A DNA stretch of 64,000 bases from Coralliovum pocilloporae (GTDB lineage Bacteria; Pseudomonadota; Alphaproteobacteria; Rhizobiales; Cohaesibacteraceae), in the NCBI RefSeq assembly GCF_030845175.1, contig NZ_CP132542.1, positions 620,001-684,000 of the forward strand, in the 5' to 3' direction. A model generated the notes under the pieces. It searched no databases and was not told the origin of the DNA. It saw only the letters and a program-made list of their open reading frames with translations. The position numbers and the translations under genes are program-made. Shown piece after piece: positions 47,817 to 58,048 of this stretch. The stretch's first letter is position 1. Every line of letters starts with the position of its first letter.

Positions 47817-48449
47817 ATGCATAAGCTTTACGCGACATACGGATCTGGAAATTGCTACAAAGTACAGCTCTTGATGCACCAGATCGGCATTCCCTTTACC
47901 GTCAAAAATATTGACGTCCTGAAGGGTGAGACCAAATCAGAGGCCTATCTGGCTATCAATCCGAATGGCAAGGTGCCCTTCCTGTCGCTGGAAAATGGTG
48001 AGACCATCGGCGAGTCGAACGCCATGCTGCAGCATCTGGCCCATGGGACGCATCTGACGCCGGAAAGTCATTTCGACCGCATCAAGATGTTCGAATGGAT
48101 GCTCTGGGAACAGTCAAGCCACGAGCCGAATATCAGTCCGGCCCGTTTCATGATCGCTATTCTTCCCGAGCTGCGCGAAGCAAACAAAGACCGTATTGCG
48201 GAATGGCAGCAGAAGGGCAACAAGGCCCTCGGCATCATGAACAATTATCTGGCAAAGCACGATTGGCTGGCTGGCGAGAAATACTCAATCGCTGATATCT
48301 CGCTCTATGGATACACACATGTCGCACATGAAGGCGAGTTCGACATGGATCAGTATCCGCACATTCAGGCCTGGATGGCACGCGTTGCAGAGACGCCAAA
48401 CTATATCTCTATGCCTGAAATCATGCAGGATCTGCTGAAAGCAGCCTAA
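47817..48449 (+). CDS. Glutathione S-transferase family protein
   Basis: 210 residues. N-terminal thioredoxin-like domain (1-78) with LYATYGSGNCYKVQLLM and the GSH-binding NPNGKVPFL near 50 and IGESNAML near 64; C-terminal all-helical domain with the conserved Asp in EKYSIADISLYGYTH near 155. The residue for thiolate activation is probably Ser10 or Cys13. Cytosolic; substrate unknown. Divergent from the aspartate aminotransferase, ends at its own terminator. Confidence 0.92.
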   Translation: MHKLYATYGSGNCYKVQLLMHQIGIPFTVKNIDVLKGETKSEAYLAINPNGKVPFLSLENGETIGESNAMLQHLAHGTHLTPESHFDRIKMFEWMLWEQSSHEPNISPARFMIAILPELREANKDRIAEWQQKGNKALGIMNNYLAKHDWLAGEKYSIADISLYGYTHVAHEGEFDMDQYPHIQAWMARVAETPNYISMPEIMQDLLKAA

Positions 48450-48482
48450 ACTGCCCTGATCAGAATTCAGAAGAATGAACGA

Positions 48483-48510
48483 GGGAGGCGATTTGCCTCC
48501 CTTTCTTTTT
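48483..48510 (+). terminator. Terminator of the GST gene
   Basis: GGGAGGC pairs with GCCTCCC around a GATTT loop, followed by TTTCTTTTTC. It touches the stop of the convergent downstream gene. Confidence 0.9.
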
Positions 48511-48995
48511 CAGCGCCTGGCGACTTCCAGTCTCAGTCGCTCACAGACCTGCGCGCCCTGCCGGATATCCGACACCACATAGCGCAAGCCAGACCGAAGC
48601 GTGATGACCACAGCGCCTGCATCTTTCGGCAGCGCCACAAATCCATGCGCAAACCGAACATCCTCGATATCCGTATAGGGAATGGTGATACCGTCAATAC
48701 CATCCAGTATCCGTCGGATAACACAGCTGTCTTCCCCCAGAGCAACCCGGTTGGTCTGATAGCGCAAAAATGCATGAAGAAACAGAAAAGGACCGCCAAT
48801 CAACACCACGACAAGTGCCAGACGCGCCAGTCCATGATTGTTGGTCTTGTCGTCCAGAACGAACCATAAGAGGAGATAGGCCGTCACGATCAGGACGGAT
48901 GGCACAAAAAGAGACCAGTGGGCGGAAAACGTCTCGAAGCCGCTTTCTTCGCCGCGATCCAAACCGTCCAGAGTTTCGCCAAATGACAGCGCCAT
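48510..48995 (-). CDS. Small membrane protein with PH-like domain
   Basis: About 161 residues from the ATG at 48995. Two hydrophobic segments (near 30-48 and 58-76: SVLIVTAYLLLWFVL and ARLALVVVLIGGPFLFLHAFL) are followed by a bacterial PH-like domain (VIRRILDGIDGITIPYTDIEDV near 95-115; VVITLRSGLRYVV near 132). Similar membrane PH-like proteins are common and poorly understood. The divergent PQQ dehydrogenase starts 160 bases away. The family call is by general fold pattern and is moderate. Confidence 0.65.
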   Translation of the reverse strand: MALSFGETLDGLDRGEESGFETFSAHWSLFVPSVLIVTAYLLLWFVLDDKTNNHGLARLALVVVLIGGPFLFLHAFLRYQTNRVALGEDSCVIRRILDGIDGITIPYTDIEDVRFAHGFVALPKDAGAVVITLRSGLRYVVSDIRQGAQVCERLRLEVARR

Positions 48996-49155
48996 GGATG
49001 AAAGACTACTCCCTTTTTCGCGATTCGACAAAGAGGGGCATACAACCACAGGCATTCGGCATACCAATCAAAATGATTGTGACTTGCGATCACCACAAAC
49101 TGGGAACACCCTCTACTGGGGCACAAAAGCGCTTTCCGAAGGAGGAAATACGGTC

Positions 49156-50313
49156 ATGATAGCCAGATACGCAGCGGTCACGGCATTGGCCCTGTCGACG
49201 TCGGTTCTGTCGACATTGTTCACAGCTCTTCCAGCGCGGGCCGCCGGTGTTGAAATCAAAACGGAAGACTACACACTGATCGCAGACAAGATTGCCGACA
49301 ACCTTGACCACCCCTGGGGTCTGGCGTTTTTGCCGGATCAATCCATGCTGGTTACAGAACGCCGTGGCCGTCTGCGCCATGTAAAGAACGGCGTGGTGTC
49401 AGCGCCTCTCAAAGGCTTGCCAAGGATAGCGGATGGCGGTCAAGGCGGATTGCTGGATGTCGCCGTCGCGCCCGATTTCAATCAGACACGTCACATCTAT
49501 TTCACCTTTTCGGAGCCTTCAAAGGACAGACGCTCCTTCGGCACGGCCCTGGGGCGAGCCAGACTGAACCTGTCACCCACACCTCATCTGACCGAAGCCA
49601 CAGTGCTGTTTTCCCAGAACAGGAAAACACGGACCAGACGGCATTTCGGTTCCCGGATCGTCTTCGCGCCGGACGGAACCCTGTTCCTCACAATCGGCGA
49701 CAGAGGAGACAGACCACGTGCCCAGGACCCACGCGATCATGCAGGATCTGTTATTCGGCTGAACCGGGACGGATCAGTTCCCAAAGACAACCCTTTTGCA
49801 GATGGCAGAGATGGCGCGCCTGAAATCTGGTCAATCGGTCATCGCAATCCACAAGGTGCCACATGGCACAAGGGAGAAAACGCCCTCTGGACCGTTGAGC
49901 ATGGCGCGCGCGGCGGGGATGAAATCAACAGGCCGAGAAAGGGTCTCAACTATGGATGGCCCGTGATTTCCTATGGCAGACACTATTCCGGTCTTCCAAT
50001 CGGAGAAGGAAAGCGGAAATCCGGGCTGGAGCAACCTCTCTATTACTGGGATCCATCCATCGCCCCATCCGGCCTCGCCTATTATGATGGCACGGCTTTC
50101 AAGAAATGGCAGGGCAACATTCTCGTCGGCGCCCTCAAGGACCGGATGCTGGTAAGGCTGAAGCTGAACGGATCACGCGTCGTCCATGAAGAGCGCATCC
50201 TGAAACGTCGCTTTGGCCGCATTCGGGATGTGCGACAGGGGCCCGACGGACTGGTCTACCTTCTGATAGATGACGATGATGGCGCAATTATCCGCCTGAG
50301 CCCCAAGCGCTAG
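49156..50313 (+). CDS. Periplasmic PQQ-dependent aldose/sugar dehydrogenase-like protein
   Basis: About 385 residues from the ATG at 49156, with GAAGGAGG upstream; the frame is open 54 codons earlier without a ribosome site. Signal peptide to about residue 31 (LPARA-AG). Six-bladed beta-propeller of the soluble GSDH/YliI type: HPWGLAFLPDQSMLVTERRGRLRHV (in parts near 50-75), GGQGGLLDVAVAPDF near 95, YFTFSE near 115, LTIGDRGDRPRAQDP near 177 with IRLNRDGSVPKDNPF, GHRNPQGATWH near 230, and EHGARGGDEIN near 250. It probably oxidises an aldose sugar in the periplasm with PQQ. Confidence 0.9.
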   Translation: MIARYAAVTALALSTSVLSTLFTALPARAAGVEIKTEDYTLIADKIADNLDHPWGLAFLPDQSMLVTERRGRLRHVKNGVVSAPLKGLPRIADGGQGGLLDVAVAPDFNQTRHIYFTFSEPSKDRRSFGTALGRARLNLSPTPHLTEATVLFSQNRKTRTRRHFGSRIVFAPDGTLFLTIGDRGDRPRAQDPRDHAGSVIRLNRDGSVPKDNPFADGRDGAPEIWSIGHRNPQGATWHKGENALWTVEHGARGGDEINRPRKGLNYGWPVISYGRHYSGLPIGEGKRKSGLEQPLYYWDPSIAPSGLAYYDGTAFKKWQGNILVGALKDRMLVRLKLNGSRVVHEERILKRRFGRIRDVRQGPDGLVYLLIDDDDGAIIRLSPKR

Positions 50314-50343
50314 GGTTCAGAACCCTAAGGCCGAAAAAAGAGA

Positions 50344-50370
50344 AAAGCCCCGACAAATTGTCGGGGCTTT
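50344..50370. terminator. Bidirectional terminator between PQQ dehydrogenase and TPR gene
   Basis: AAAGCCCCGAC pairs perfectly with GTCGGGGCTTT around an AAATT loop, between convergent stops. Confidence 0.9.
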
Positions 50371-50406
50371 CTCAAATCCAATCCGTGGCTTTGCGCCAAA
50401 GGCAAC

Positions 50407-50967
50407 TTATGCAGCGTTGCGGATGAACCGGTCAAGCTCACGATATTCGTAGGTATCGGAACCAACACGCTTCTCAATCTCACGGAGCTGCTCCTTAGCA
50501 AGATCCATCTTCCCGAGATGTACATAAGCCTCACCAAGATAGGCCCGTGTCAGCGTATAGTTCGGATCAATGGAAAGCGCTTTGTGGTAGTAGCTCAGCC
50601 CAACATCAAAACGACCAAGCTTCCGGTTTGCATAGCCCATATAGTTCAGGACCCGCGGGTCATCCTGGTTAGACACGGTCTGCAGAACAGCAATCGCTTC
50701 GCGATAATCGCCGTTCTTGGCCAGGCGCGCGCCGGTCCAGTACTTGTCTTCATCCTGAATGACACTGGATGTCTTGCGCACACATTTTTTCAGGCGTTTG
50801 GAATAAACATGTCCCCGTTTACAGGACTTCTTCTTTGCTTTTGTCGCTTTCGGCTTCGGCTGAACAAACGTGCTTTCACCCGCAGCATTTGCAGAGACAA
50901 TCGAGTAAGGCATGAATGTCACTGCCATTCCGGCAATAACGGCAGATCTCAACAAGGCAGTTTTCAT
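50407..50967 (-). CDS. Secreted TPR-repeat protein
   Basis: 186 residues. Signal peptide near 1-29 (SANA-AG), a very lysine-rich basic segment about 37-68 with a Cys-X15-Cys pair (KKKSCKRGHVYSKRLKKC), then two to three TPR units from about 75 (YWTGARLAKNGDYREAIAVLQ; VLNYMGYANRKLGRFDVGLSYYHKALSIDPNY in parts; AYLGEAYVHLGKMDLAKEQL). A scaffold or partner-binding role in the periplasm is likely. No partner gene is evident beside it. Confidence 0.85.
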   Translation of the reverse strand: MKTALLRSAVIAGMAVTFMPYSIVSANAAGESTFVQPKPKATKAKKKSCKRGHVYSKRLKKCVRKTSSVIQDEDKYWTGARLAKNGDYREAIAVLQTVSNQDDPRVLNYMGYANRKLGRFDVGLSYYHKALSIDPNYTLTRAYLGEAYVHLGKMDLAKEQLREIEKRVGSDTYEYRELDRFIRNAA

Positions 50968-51140
50968 AACATATCCTCCAAATGAACTTGACGAGGATTA
51001 TACGGAAGTTTTCCGGAAAAGAGCTTCAAACGTTCAACACATATTCTGGCATAGGTTTGAATGAATAAAACCGGAAGCTCGTTTGTTCTATCCCGAGGCA
51101 GTCCAAATTCCGTGAGGCCTCATAATACCCGTCACTCGCG

Positions 51141-53231
51141 TTAGCTGATCAGGAAAGTGCCGCCAGGTACCGGCTGGACCACCATCCGTTTCTCAAACTC
51201 CTGAACGGGGAGTGGCGGGCTGAACAGATAGCCCTGATATTCATGACAGCCCCGCTCCGCCAGCCATTGAAGCTGACTTTCACGTTCAACACCTTCAGCC
51301 ACGATCTTAACATCAAGCAGCTGGCACATGTTGATAATAACACCGGCAATCGCTTCCAGATCGGGATCCTGCATAAATGAGCGGTCAATCTTCAGGCAGC
51401 TGATCGGATAGCGCTGCAGATATCCCAGATTGGAATAACCGGTGCCAAAGTCATCAATGGCAAGCTGGAAACCCATTGCCTCAATGTGCTTCAGTTCCTT
51501 GATCAGCTGCTCATTGTCACCCATCAGCATGGATTCCGTGATTTCAAGCTCAAACCTTGAAGGATCACAATCCGTCATGTTCGCAAGACGGCGGATGGCC
51601 GGAATAAGCTCCTTGCTGTGAAACTGCCGCGGCGACAGGTTGACGGATACGGTGATATCATGCCCCAGCGCATGCCAGATCCGCTGCTGTATCGCTGCAT
51701 TCTCCATCACCCACTCACCGATCGGCTCAATCAGGCCGGTTTCCTCGGCAACGGCAATAAACTCTCCCGGCTGCCGGATTCCCAGCTCCGGATGACGCCA
51801 GCGGATCAGCGCTTCGGCACCAACAATCTTGTTTTCGGCGACAGAGACACGCGGCTGATAGAACAGCTCAAATTCACCATTATCGACGGCCTTGCGCAGC
51901 GATGATTCAAGCTCAAGCCGGCTCTCGGCCTGTTCATTCATATAAGGCGCGAAGAAGCTGTACTGGTTCCGGCCGCCATCCTTGGATTCATACATGGCCA
52001 GGTCAGCATTCTTCAGCATTTCATCAATATTTTCGCCGTCATTGGGGTAAAGGCTGATACCAATGCTGGGCGTCACCTGAAGGTCTCGTTCTCCGATGGT
52101 CATTGGACGCGCCAATGCAGCAAGAATACTGTTCGCGACCTGGGACGCATTGCTGTGCTCATCAATATCTGTCAGCAGGACAACAAACTCATCGCCACCG
52201 AGACGTGCCAGAACATCGGTCTTCCGGACACAGGATCTCAGGCGACGGGAGACCATCACCAGCAGTTCATCGCCAACCGCATGCCCCAGAGAATCGTTGA
52301 TGTGCTTGAAGCGATCCAGATCGATGAAAAGAAGCGCAACCTTCTTCTGATCCTCATCTGCCCGGTCAAGAATGGCGTTCATTTCCTGGGTCAGATATGT
52401 CCTGTTATAAAGGCCGGTAAGAATGTCATGATGAGCCAGATAGGCGATCTTCTGCTCTGCAGCTTCACGCTCGGTCACATCCACTTCCGTTACCAGAATG
52501 GCCGGCTCACCCGTTACGGAATCGCGGCTCATTCGAGCGTCAATTTCGTGCGTCCGGACACCATCTGTTGTCTGGACACGCGCGGAGAAGCATCGCTCTC
52601 CCCGTCGCTTCAGCGCGCTGGTCAGCCCGCGTTTGTCGGACGACCTGATCAGTCTGCTGGTAAGTGTCTTGGTGTTGTCAGCTCTGGACTGGCGTGCAGC
52701 CGGGTTCTCGTAGAGAAGCTCTCCATGCTCATCAAAGAGCGAAATCATGGCCCGGGTATGCAGAAGCGCCTGGGCGCTGCGCAGAACATCTGGTGTCTGG
52801 CTGTCCTCGGCAATAGCCTCACACAACATGGCCATGCGACCATCATCCAGCAGAACTCCACGGAACATGCAGCGGACAGTTACCGGCTCGCCACCAGGAT
52901 ACAGGGTCCACAACTCGCTGAACGTCGCCCCATCATGGAAATCCTGCTGATATTGCTTCAGGCGACGGGACACCGTTGGAGACATCTCGCTGCCCATATC
53001 CCGGGCAAGCAGATCTTCTCTGGTTTCCGCATTCCATAAAGTGAGGGCCTTGTCATTTGTCCAGCAGACATGGCCTTTATCAATATCGAAGACCCAGACA
53101 GGGATGACGGAATCTTCAAGCAGACGCAAGCGAGCAGAAAGGGCTTGTCTCTCTCGCGCGCCATTCTCAGACCCGGGAAGAGAGACAACGTTGCTGCTAT
53201 CCTTCTGACCGATGCGAGATCGCGCCGACAT
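51141..53231 (-). CDS. GGDEF-EAL cyclic-di-GMP signalling protein
   Basis: About 696 residues from the ATG at 53231 (GGAG seven bases upstream). Two PAS-like segments (about 35-145 and 160-258), then a GGDEF domain with intact RLGGDEF near 345-349 and an EAL domain with intact EALIRW near 472, plus DDFGTGYSNLGYLQ and KIDRSF further on. Both catalytic motifs look complete, so it could make or degrade c-di-GMP. No transmembrane segment is seen, so sensing is cytosolic, via the PAS domains. It is divergent from uvrB. Confidence 0.94.
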   Translation of the reverse strand: MSARSRIGQKDSSNVVSLPGSENGARERQALSARLRLLEDSVIPVWVFDIDKGHVCWTNDKALTLWNAETREDLLARDMGSEMSPTVSRRLKQYQQDFHDGATFSELWTLYPGGEPVTVRCMFRGVLLDDGRMAMLCEAIAEDSQTPDVLRSAQALLHTRAMISLFDEHGELLYENPAARQSRADNTKTLTSRLIRSSDKRGLTSALKRRGERCFSARVQTTDGVRTHEIDARMSRDSVTGEPAILVTEVDVTEREAAEQKIAYLAHHDILTGLYNRTYLTQEMNAILDRADEDQKKVALLFIDLDRFKHINDSLGHAVGDELLVMVSRRLRSCVRKTDVLARLGGDEFVVLLTDIDEHSNASQVANSILAALARPMTIGERDLQVTPSIGISLYPNDGENIDEMLKNADLAMYESKDGGRNQYSFFAPYMNEQAESRLELESSLRKAVDNGEFELFYQPRVSVAENKIVGAEALIRWRHPELGIRQPGEFIAVAEETGLIEPIGEWVMENAAIQQRIWHALGHDITVSVNLSPRQFHSKELIPAIRRLANMTDCDPSRFELEITESMLMGDNEQLIKELKHIEAMGFQLAIDDFGTGYSNLGYLQRYPISCLKIDRSFMQDPDLEAIAGVIINMCQLLDVKIVAEGVERESQLQWLAERGCHEYQGYLFSPPLPVQEFEKRMVVQPVPGGTFLIS

Positions 53232-53237
53232 GTGCAA

Positions 53238-53619
53238 CTCCTGCCTAACCTGCTCGAAACATTAGGCTTGAAAGCAGACCAAAACGTTAAACGTTACAGA
53301 AAAGAGGTAACAAAATGCCTCACTCATCTTTCTTGGTAAATGGAGTCTAAATCAGAATTTAACATTAGAAGTTGATGAAATACTCAAATACAACACACGT
53401 CGCAGACAACAGTCGAAACAAGCCCGAAAAACTGCGCATTAGCATTACAACCAATCAGGATCAGACGTTAACAGGCATCCAGCCCTTTTGTGCAAACAGC
53501 CTTGCAATTAACCGAAACCAATCTACCTCAAACCTGCCAAACAGGATAAGCTGAAGCCGTTTCTGAAACCAGAATCGTTAAAAGTCGCACTGAGTCATTA
53601 AGATCCGCCGGAACAGCAG
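53238..53619. other. 382-base divergent intergenic region, GGDEF-EAL / uvrB
   Basis: No gene is supported. It must hold both promoters. A direct repeat AACGTTAAACGTTA is seen near 53283. No alphaproteobacterial SOS box of the form GTTC-N7-GTTC was found in front of uvrB. Confidence 0.5.
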
Positions 53620-56256
53620 ATGAGCAAGAAGCGCAAGACAGAGCAACAGGACGAAAGTCAGGCTGGCGGTTTCGGTGAAACTCCACAGGCCGGTTTTGTC
53701 GTCGACAGCGCTCCACTCTCGGGCTCGATTGCCGACTGGGCGAACGAGATCTCAGAGGAAGCAGCCAGGCCTGCACCCAAGGCACAGGAAAAGACAAAGA
53801 CACGGAAAAAGTCAGCCGCCAAGGAACGCGTCGCAACAGGTCTGAACCCGGTTGCCGGGCTCGACATCTCTTATGAAGATGCGATGCAGGGTGCCGCGCC
53901 ACGTGCTGGCGTGACCGCAACGGTTTCCGCCCTCGAAACGCTGATTGAACGCGGCAGGCCTCTCTTTGCAGATGACCAGCCCTGGGTCCCGCATCGCCCG
54001 CCACGCCCCGAGAAATCCGAAGGTGGCGTCCAGTTCAAGCTGGCATCGGAGTTTGATCCGAGAGGCGACCAGCCACAAGCCATCGAAGAACTGGTGGAAG
54101 GCGTGAACAATGGCGAAGCCTCCCAGGTTCTTCTTGGCGTTACCGGGTCGGGCAAGACCTTCACCATGGCGCAGGTGATCAATCACACCCAGCGTCCGGC
54201 GCTCATTCTCGCCCCAAACAAGACTCTGGCCGCGCAGCTCTATGGAGAGTTCAAGTCCTTTTTCCCGGACAATGCCGTTGAATATTTTGTCTCCTATTAC
54301 GACTATTATCAGCCGGAGGCCTATGTGCCCCGCTCTGATACATTCATCGAAAAAGAGGCAACGGTTAATGAGCAGATTGACCGTATGCGCCACTCGGCCA
54401 CCCGTGCTCTTCTCGAGCGGGACGATGTAATCATCGTCGCGTCAGTATCCTGCATCTATGGTATCGGATCGGTCGAAACCTACACCGCCATGACCTTTTC
54501 CATTGAGGTCGGCGAGCAGCTCGACCAGCGGCAGTTGATTGCCGACCTGGTGGCCCTGCAATACAAACGCTCTGATGCGGCCTTCCAGCGCGGCACATTC
54601 CGGGTGCGTGGGGATACGATTGAGATTTTCCCGGCCCACTATGAAGATCGGGCCTGGCGTGTATCCCTGTTCGGCGATGAAGTGGAGGATATCACCGAGT
54701 TCGATCCGCTTACGGGCAAGAAAAGCGGCGAGATGCAATTGGTGAAGATTTACGCCAATTCGCACTACGTAACGCCAAAGCCGACCCTGCAGCAGGCTAT
54801 CAAATCAATCAAGGCTGAGCTCTCTATCCGTCTTGAAGAGCTCTATGCTCATGGCCGCCTTCTGGAAGCCCAGCGGCTGGAACAGCGTTGCCGTTTTGAT
54901 CTGGAAATGATGGAAGCGACCGGTGCCTGCGCTGGCATTGAGAACTATTCCCGCTACCTCACAGGCCGCAAGCCGGGCGAACCGCCCCCCACTCTGTTCG
55001 AATATCTTCCAGACGATGCTCTGGTCTTTGTCGATGAGAGCCATGTGACCATCGGTCAGCTGGGTGGCATGTATCGAGGCGACTTCCGGCGGAAGGCGAC
55101 GCTGGCGGAGTACGGCTTCCGCCTGCCGTCCTGCATGGACAACAGGCCTTTGCGGTTTGAGGAATGGGACGCCATGCGCCCCCAATCGGTTTTCGTATCC
55201 GCGACCCCCGGCGGCTGGGAGCTGGAAGAAACCGGTGGCGTCTTCGCCGAACAGGTCATCCGGCCAACCGGCCTGACTGATCCGGATATCGATATCCGGC
55301 CCGCTTCCAGCCAGGTCGAAGACCTTCTGGGCGAAGTCCGCGAAGTAGCCCAGAAAGGCAATCGGGTTCTGGTGACCACGCTCACCAAGCGCATGGCCGA
55401 AGACCTGACCGAATATCTGCACGAGCATGGTGTCCGTGTGCGCTATATGCATTCCGATATTGATACTCTCGAACGGATTGAGATCATCCGCGACCTGCGA
55501 CTTGGAACCTTTGACGTGCTGGTGGGCATCAACCTGCTGCGCGAGGGGCTCGACATTCCGGAGTGTTCTCTGGTTGCCATTCTGGACGCGGACAAGGAAG
55601 GCTTCCTGCGTTCGGAAACCTCTCTTGTCCAGACCATCGGCCGCGCCGCCCGTAACGTGGATGGCCGGGTCATCCTCTATGCTGACAACATGACCGGCAG
55701 CATGGAACGCGCCATTGCGGAAACCAACCGCCGTCGGGAGAAACAGCAGGCTTATAACGTCGCCCACAACATCACTCCCGCCTCAGTCAGGAAAAACATC
55801 GGCGACATCCTTGAAAGCGTCTATGAGCAGGATCACGTCACAGTTGATCGCGGACTTGCCGAAGAAAGCAAAGCGGTTGCCGGGCACAATCTCAAGGCCC
55901 ACATGGCGGATCTTGAGAAGCGCATGAAGGATGCCGCTGCCAATCTGGAATTCGAGGAAGCGGCCCGTCTGCGTGACGAGCTCAAGCGTCTGCAGGACAC
56001 AGAACTGGCCATTGCCGATGATCCACTGGCCAGGCAGGCAGCCATTGAGGACAAAGCGGGAAGCTTTGCCGGACAGCAGAAATACGGCAAGGCAGGCAAC
56101 TTGCCAAAATCCTCAAAGGCAGCCAAGCCCGAACTTGGCAAGATGGGGCCTGGCAGCGAGCGAGCCATCCCCAAAGGCGGCTCCGCACCCAAAAAGCGCG
56201 GACGCAGCACAGGTGGCAAACCCGGAACGAGAACCTATAAGACCAATCGGACATAA
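53620..56256 (+). CDS. uvrB: Excinuclease ABC subunit UvrB with N- and C-terminal extensions
   Basis: 878 residues, about 200 more than E. coli UvrB. Nucleotide excision repair helicase that loads on damage with UvrA and recruits UvrC. A 135-residue basic/alanine-rich extension precedes the helicase core: Walker [13 protein letters not shown] (K179), the beta-hairpin [22 protein letters not shown] region (in parts near 225-245), FVDESHVT, and helicase motif [15 protein letters not shown] motif is near 755-790 ([20 protein letters not shown], then RLRDELKRL). A 75-residue lysine/glycine-rich tail follows. Long forms occur in other alphaproteobacteria. Confidence 0.97.
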   Translation: MSKKRKTEQQDESQAGGFGETPQAGFVVDSAPLSGSIADWANEISEEAARPAPKAQEKTKTRKKSAAKERVATGLNPVAGLDISYEDAMQGAAPRAGVTATVSALETLIERGRPLFADDQPWVPHRPPRPEKSEGGVQFKLASEFDPRGDQPQAIEELVEGVNNGEASQVLLGVTGSGKTFTMAQVINHTQRPALILAPNKTLAAQLYGEFKSFFPDNAVEYFVSYYDYYQPEAYVPRSDTFIEKEATVNEQIDRMRHSATRALLERDDVIIVASVSCIYGIGSVETYTAMTFSIEVGEQLDQRQLIADLVALQYKRSDAAFQRGTFRVRGDTIEIFPAHYEDRAWRVSLFGDEVEDITEFDPLTGKKSGEMQLVKIYANSHYVTPKPTLQQAIKSIKAELSIRLEELYAHGRLLEAQRLEQRCRFDLEMMEATGACAGIENYSRYLTGRKPGEPPPTLFEYLPDDALVFVDESHVTIGQLGGMYRGDFRRKATLAEYGFRLPSCMDNRPLRFEEWDAMRPQSVFVSATPGGWELEETGGVFAEQVIRPTGLTDPDIDIRPASSQVEDLLGEVREVAQKGNRVLVTTLTKRMAEDLTEYLHEHGVRVRYMHSDIDTLERIEIIRDLRLGTFDVLVGINLLREGLDIPECSLVAILDADKEGFLRSETSLVQTIGRAARNVDGRVILYADNMTGSMERAIAETNRRREKQQAYNVAHNITPASVRKNIGDILESVYEQDHVTVDRGLAEESKAVAGHNLKAHMADLEKRMKDAAANLEFEEAARLRDELKRLQDTELAIADDPLARQAAIEDKAGSFAGQQKYGKAGNLPKSSKAAKPELGKMGPGSERAIPKGGSAPKKRGRSTGGKPGTRTYKTNRT

Positions 56257-56364
56257 CGTGAGACAGATGCCTGATTTCTGCCGCAAAGTCCCTGTATGAG
56301 ACGCGCGGGAGGATCAGGCATTGAGTCGGGAAACAGACCAATGCGCAATCAGGGGCGAATTCTT

Positions 56365-56730
56365 ATGACTGGTCTGTCTTGCACAACACTCAAACTCATT
56401 CCTCTGGCCGCTGTTGCAGCACTGGCATTGGCCCAGCCTGCAACCGCTAAACAGCAATGCGGCAAAGCGTCGTGGTATGAGCTCACATCCAAAACCGCAT
56501 CAGGCGAAATGGCCAACCCGAACCGGCTGACCGCTGCACACCCTTCCCTGCCCTTTGGCAGCCGCGTGGTTGTGACCAATCAGAAAAACGGCCGCAGCAT
56601 CACCCTGCGCATCAATGATCGCGGGCCTTTTGTCAAAAACCGCATCATCGACGTAACCCGTGCCGCAGCCTACAAACTCGGTTTCAAAAATGCAGGCATT
56701 GCCCGGGTCTGTGTGGAACGGGTGGGATAA
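56365..56730 (+). CDS. RlpA-like double-psi beta-barrel protein
   Basis: About 121 residues from the ATG at 56365, which has AGGGG eight bases before it; ATGs at 56341 and 56296 are in frame. Signal peptide to about residue 27 (ATA-KQ). The rest is one RlpA/DPBB domain: GKASWYE near 33, TASGEMANPNRLTAAHPSLPFGS near 43-65 (two parts), VVTNQKNGRS, and NDRGPFVKNRIIDVTRAAA near 85. The barrel's Asp in NDRGPF is kept as in lytic RlpA. It lacks a SPOR domain. Likely periplasmic, acting on or binding peptidoglycan. Follows uvrB by 108 bases and is convergent with the methyltransferase. Confidence 0.88.
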   Translation: MTGLSCTTLKLIPLAAVAALALAQPATAKQQCGKASWYELTSKTASGEMANPNRLTAAHPSLPFGSRVVVTNQKNGRSITLRINDRGPFVKNRIIDVTRAAAYKLGFKNAGIARVCVERVG

Positions 56731-56732
56731 AA

Positions 56733-57455
56733 TCAACGGGTCTTGCGGGCAACGAAGAATTTCCGTGTCAGCTGCTGGCAGCAATCATAGTTCGGATTAT
56801 CGATGATATGGGTCTTGATGGCGTCATTGACGCCTTCATAAGATGAGAAGGCATCATCAAAGCAGATCCAGCCACCGGGCACGAGGAAACTATTGATGAT
56901 TCTGATATCCTGGCTGACAGCATCAAAGCTGTGATCACCATCAACGAATGCCAGACGCACTTTAAAATCATCCCGCACAGTTTTCGAGAATGTCTTCATT
57001 GTTCCGCGGCAAGGCAGCACAACATCCTGCAGATTATTGGCCTCAATCGCACTTGTAAAAGCATTCAAGGTGCTGCCAAAGCGATCATAGACTGGAACAA
57101 TGTCGCGCTGGAAAGGTTCATCCCAGACAGTCTGCTCATGGTGTGCGTCATATTTCACACCATCCAGCACTACGCTGAAAGAATGAGATCCATCGTCATT
57201 CGCAAACCAGTCATTGCGTTCCGGAAACAGGTCAACACAGAACACTCGCGTATTGGGAGAAAGTCGGGCCGCCATCCCAATTGCCACAGCGGACCGTCCG
57301 CACCAGGAGCCCATCTCCAGAATATCTCCCTCGAGGTGGCTACTGCTGAGGGTCAGAGCAAACAACATGGACAGCTGATCAATTGGCGACCAGCCCGGGA
57401 TGGATTCCACCGCATCCTCAATCTGGGTAACAATAGGTCGCGTTATCTTATCCAT
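56733..57455 (-). CDS. Class I SAM-dependent methyltransferase (Methyltransf_24 type)
   Basis: 240 residues. SAM-binding motif I ILEMGSWCGRSAVAIGMA near residue 45, an acidic ribose-binding strand VFCVDLFPERNDW near 71, and motif FVDGDHSFDAVSQDI near 178 typical of the Methyltransf_24 group (also cephalosporin hydroxylase/CmcI-like proteins). GGWICFDDAFSSYEG follows near 205. The substrate is unknown; such genes often modify sugars or small metabolites, but no biosynthetic cluster is here. Stop is 2 bases from that of the convergent RlpA-like gene. Confidence 0.83.
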   Translation of the reverse strand: MDKITRPIVTQIEDAVESIPGWSPIDQLSMLFALTLSSSHLEGDILEMGSWCGRSAVAIGMAARLSPNTRVFCVDLFPERNDWFANDDGSHSFSVVLDGVKYDAHHEQTVWDEPFQRDIVPVYDRFGSTLNAFTSAIEANNLQDVVLPCRGTMKTFSKTVRDDFKVRLAFVDGDHSFDAVSQDIRIINSFLVPGGWICFDDAFSSYEGVNDAIKTHIIDNPNYDCCQQLTRKFFVARKTR

Positions 57456-57655
57456 ATCTGAAACTCTTCAATTGCAGTAACGTCAGCCTGATTCAGGCTT
57501 TTTGCAGAGTAACAAGAAAAACGGATCAAGCCAGTCATGTCCGTATATTTCGACGGCTATTTCACTGTAATGAACAGGATGCCTCTGACGTAAGACAGGG
57601 CAATTCAAAGTGAATTGATTGGCACACCTTCCATGTGACTCTTTAAAAGAGCTCC

Positions 57656-58048
57656 ATGCGCTCTCTTCGTACCGGTCTTCTGCTTGTTCTGCTCACATCA
57701 CCCGCTCTTGCGGATGAGCGGGCGGCGTTTTACGGAACATGGGGCACGGAGAAGCAATGCGCGCGGGCACCTATCAAGCCCGGTGGAACAGTATTGTCAG
57801 AACCATTCAGGATTGATCCGCTCTGGCTGCGACAGGGCACGCTGTGGTGCAGTCTCAGATGGGGGCCGGTTGAGGCACGTGGAGACGGGTTATTTACCGG
57901 TGCGCATGTGCAGTGCGGGGAGGATTCTGTCCGCGGCTATTTTCTCGGTATGGATCTGTCCGGTAAAGAACTGACTCTCCGCTGGGACTTTCCTCTGGCA
58001 AACGGTCCCCTGCACCGATGTACAGGGGACAGGGTCAAGGCCGATTAA
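57656..58048 (+). CDS. Small secreted protein of unknown family
   Basis: 130 residues. Signal peptide MRSLRTGLLLVLLTSPALA, cleaved near ALA-DE (position 19). The mature 111 residues have four cysteines (near 36, 65, 87 and 122), which could make two disulfides, and open with AFYGTWGTEKQCARAPI, a beta-strand-rich pattern. I do not recognise the family. The start follows an AAAAGAG stretch. The last four bases overlap the stop of the convergent DUF3179 gene. Confidence 0.7.
   Translation: MRSLRTGLLLVLLTSPALADERAAFYGTWGTEKQCARAPIKPGGTVLSEPFRIDPLWLRQGTLWCSLRWGPVEARGDGLFTGAHVQCGEDSVRGYFLGMDLSGKELTLRWDFPLANGPLHRCTGDRVKAD

Noticed and set aside
53238-53619. LexA/SOS box in front of uvrB
   Set aside because: No GTTC-N7-GTTC or GAAC-N7-GAAC pattern was found in the upstream region.
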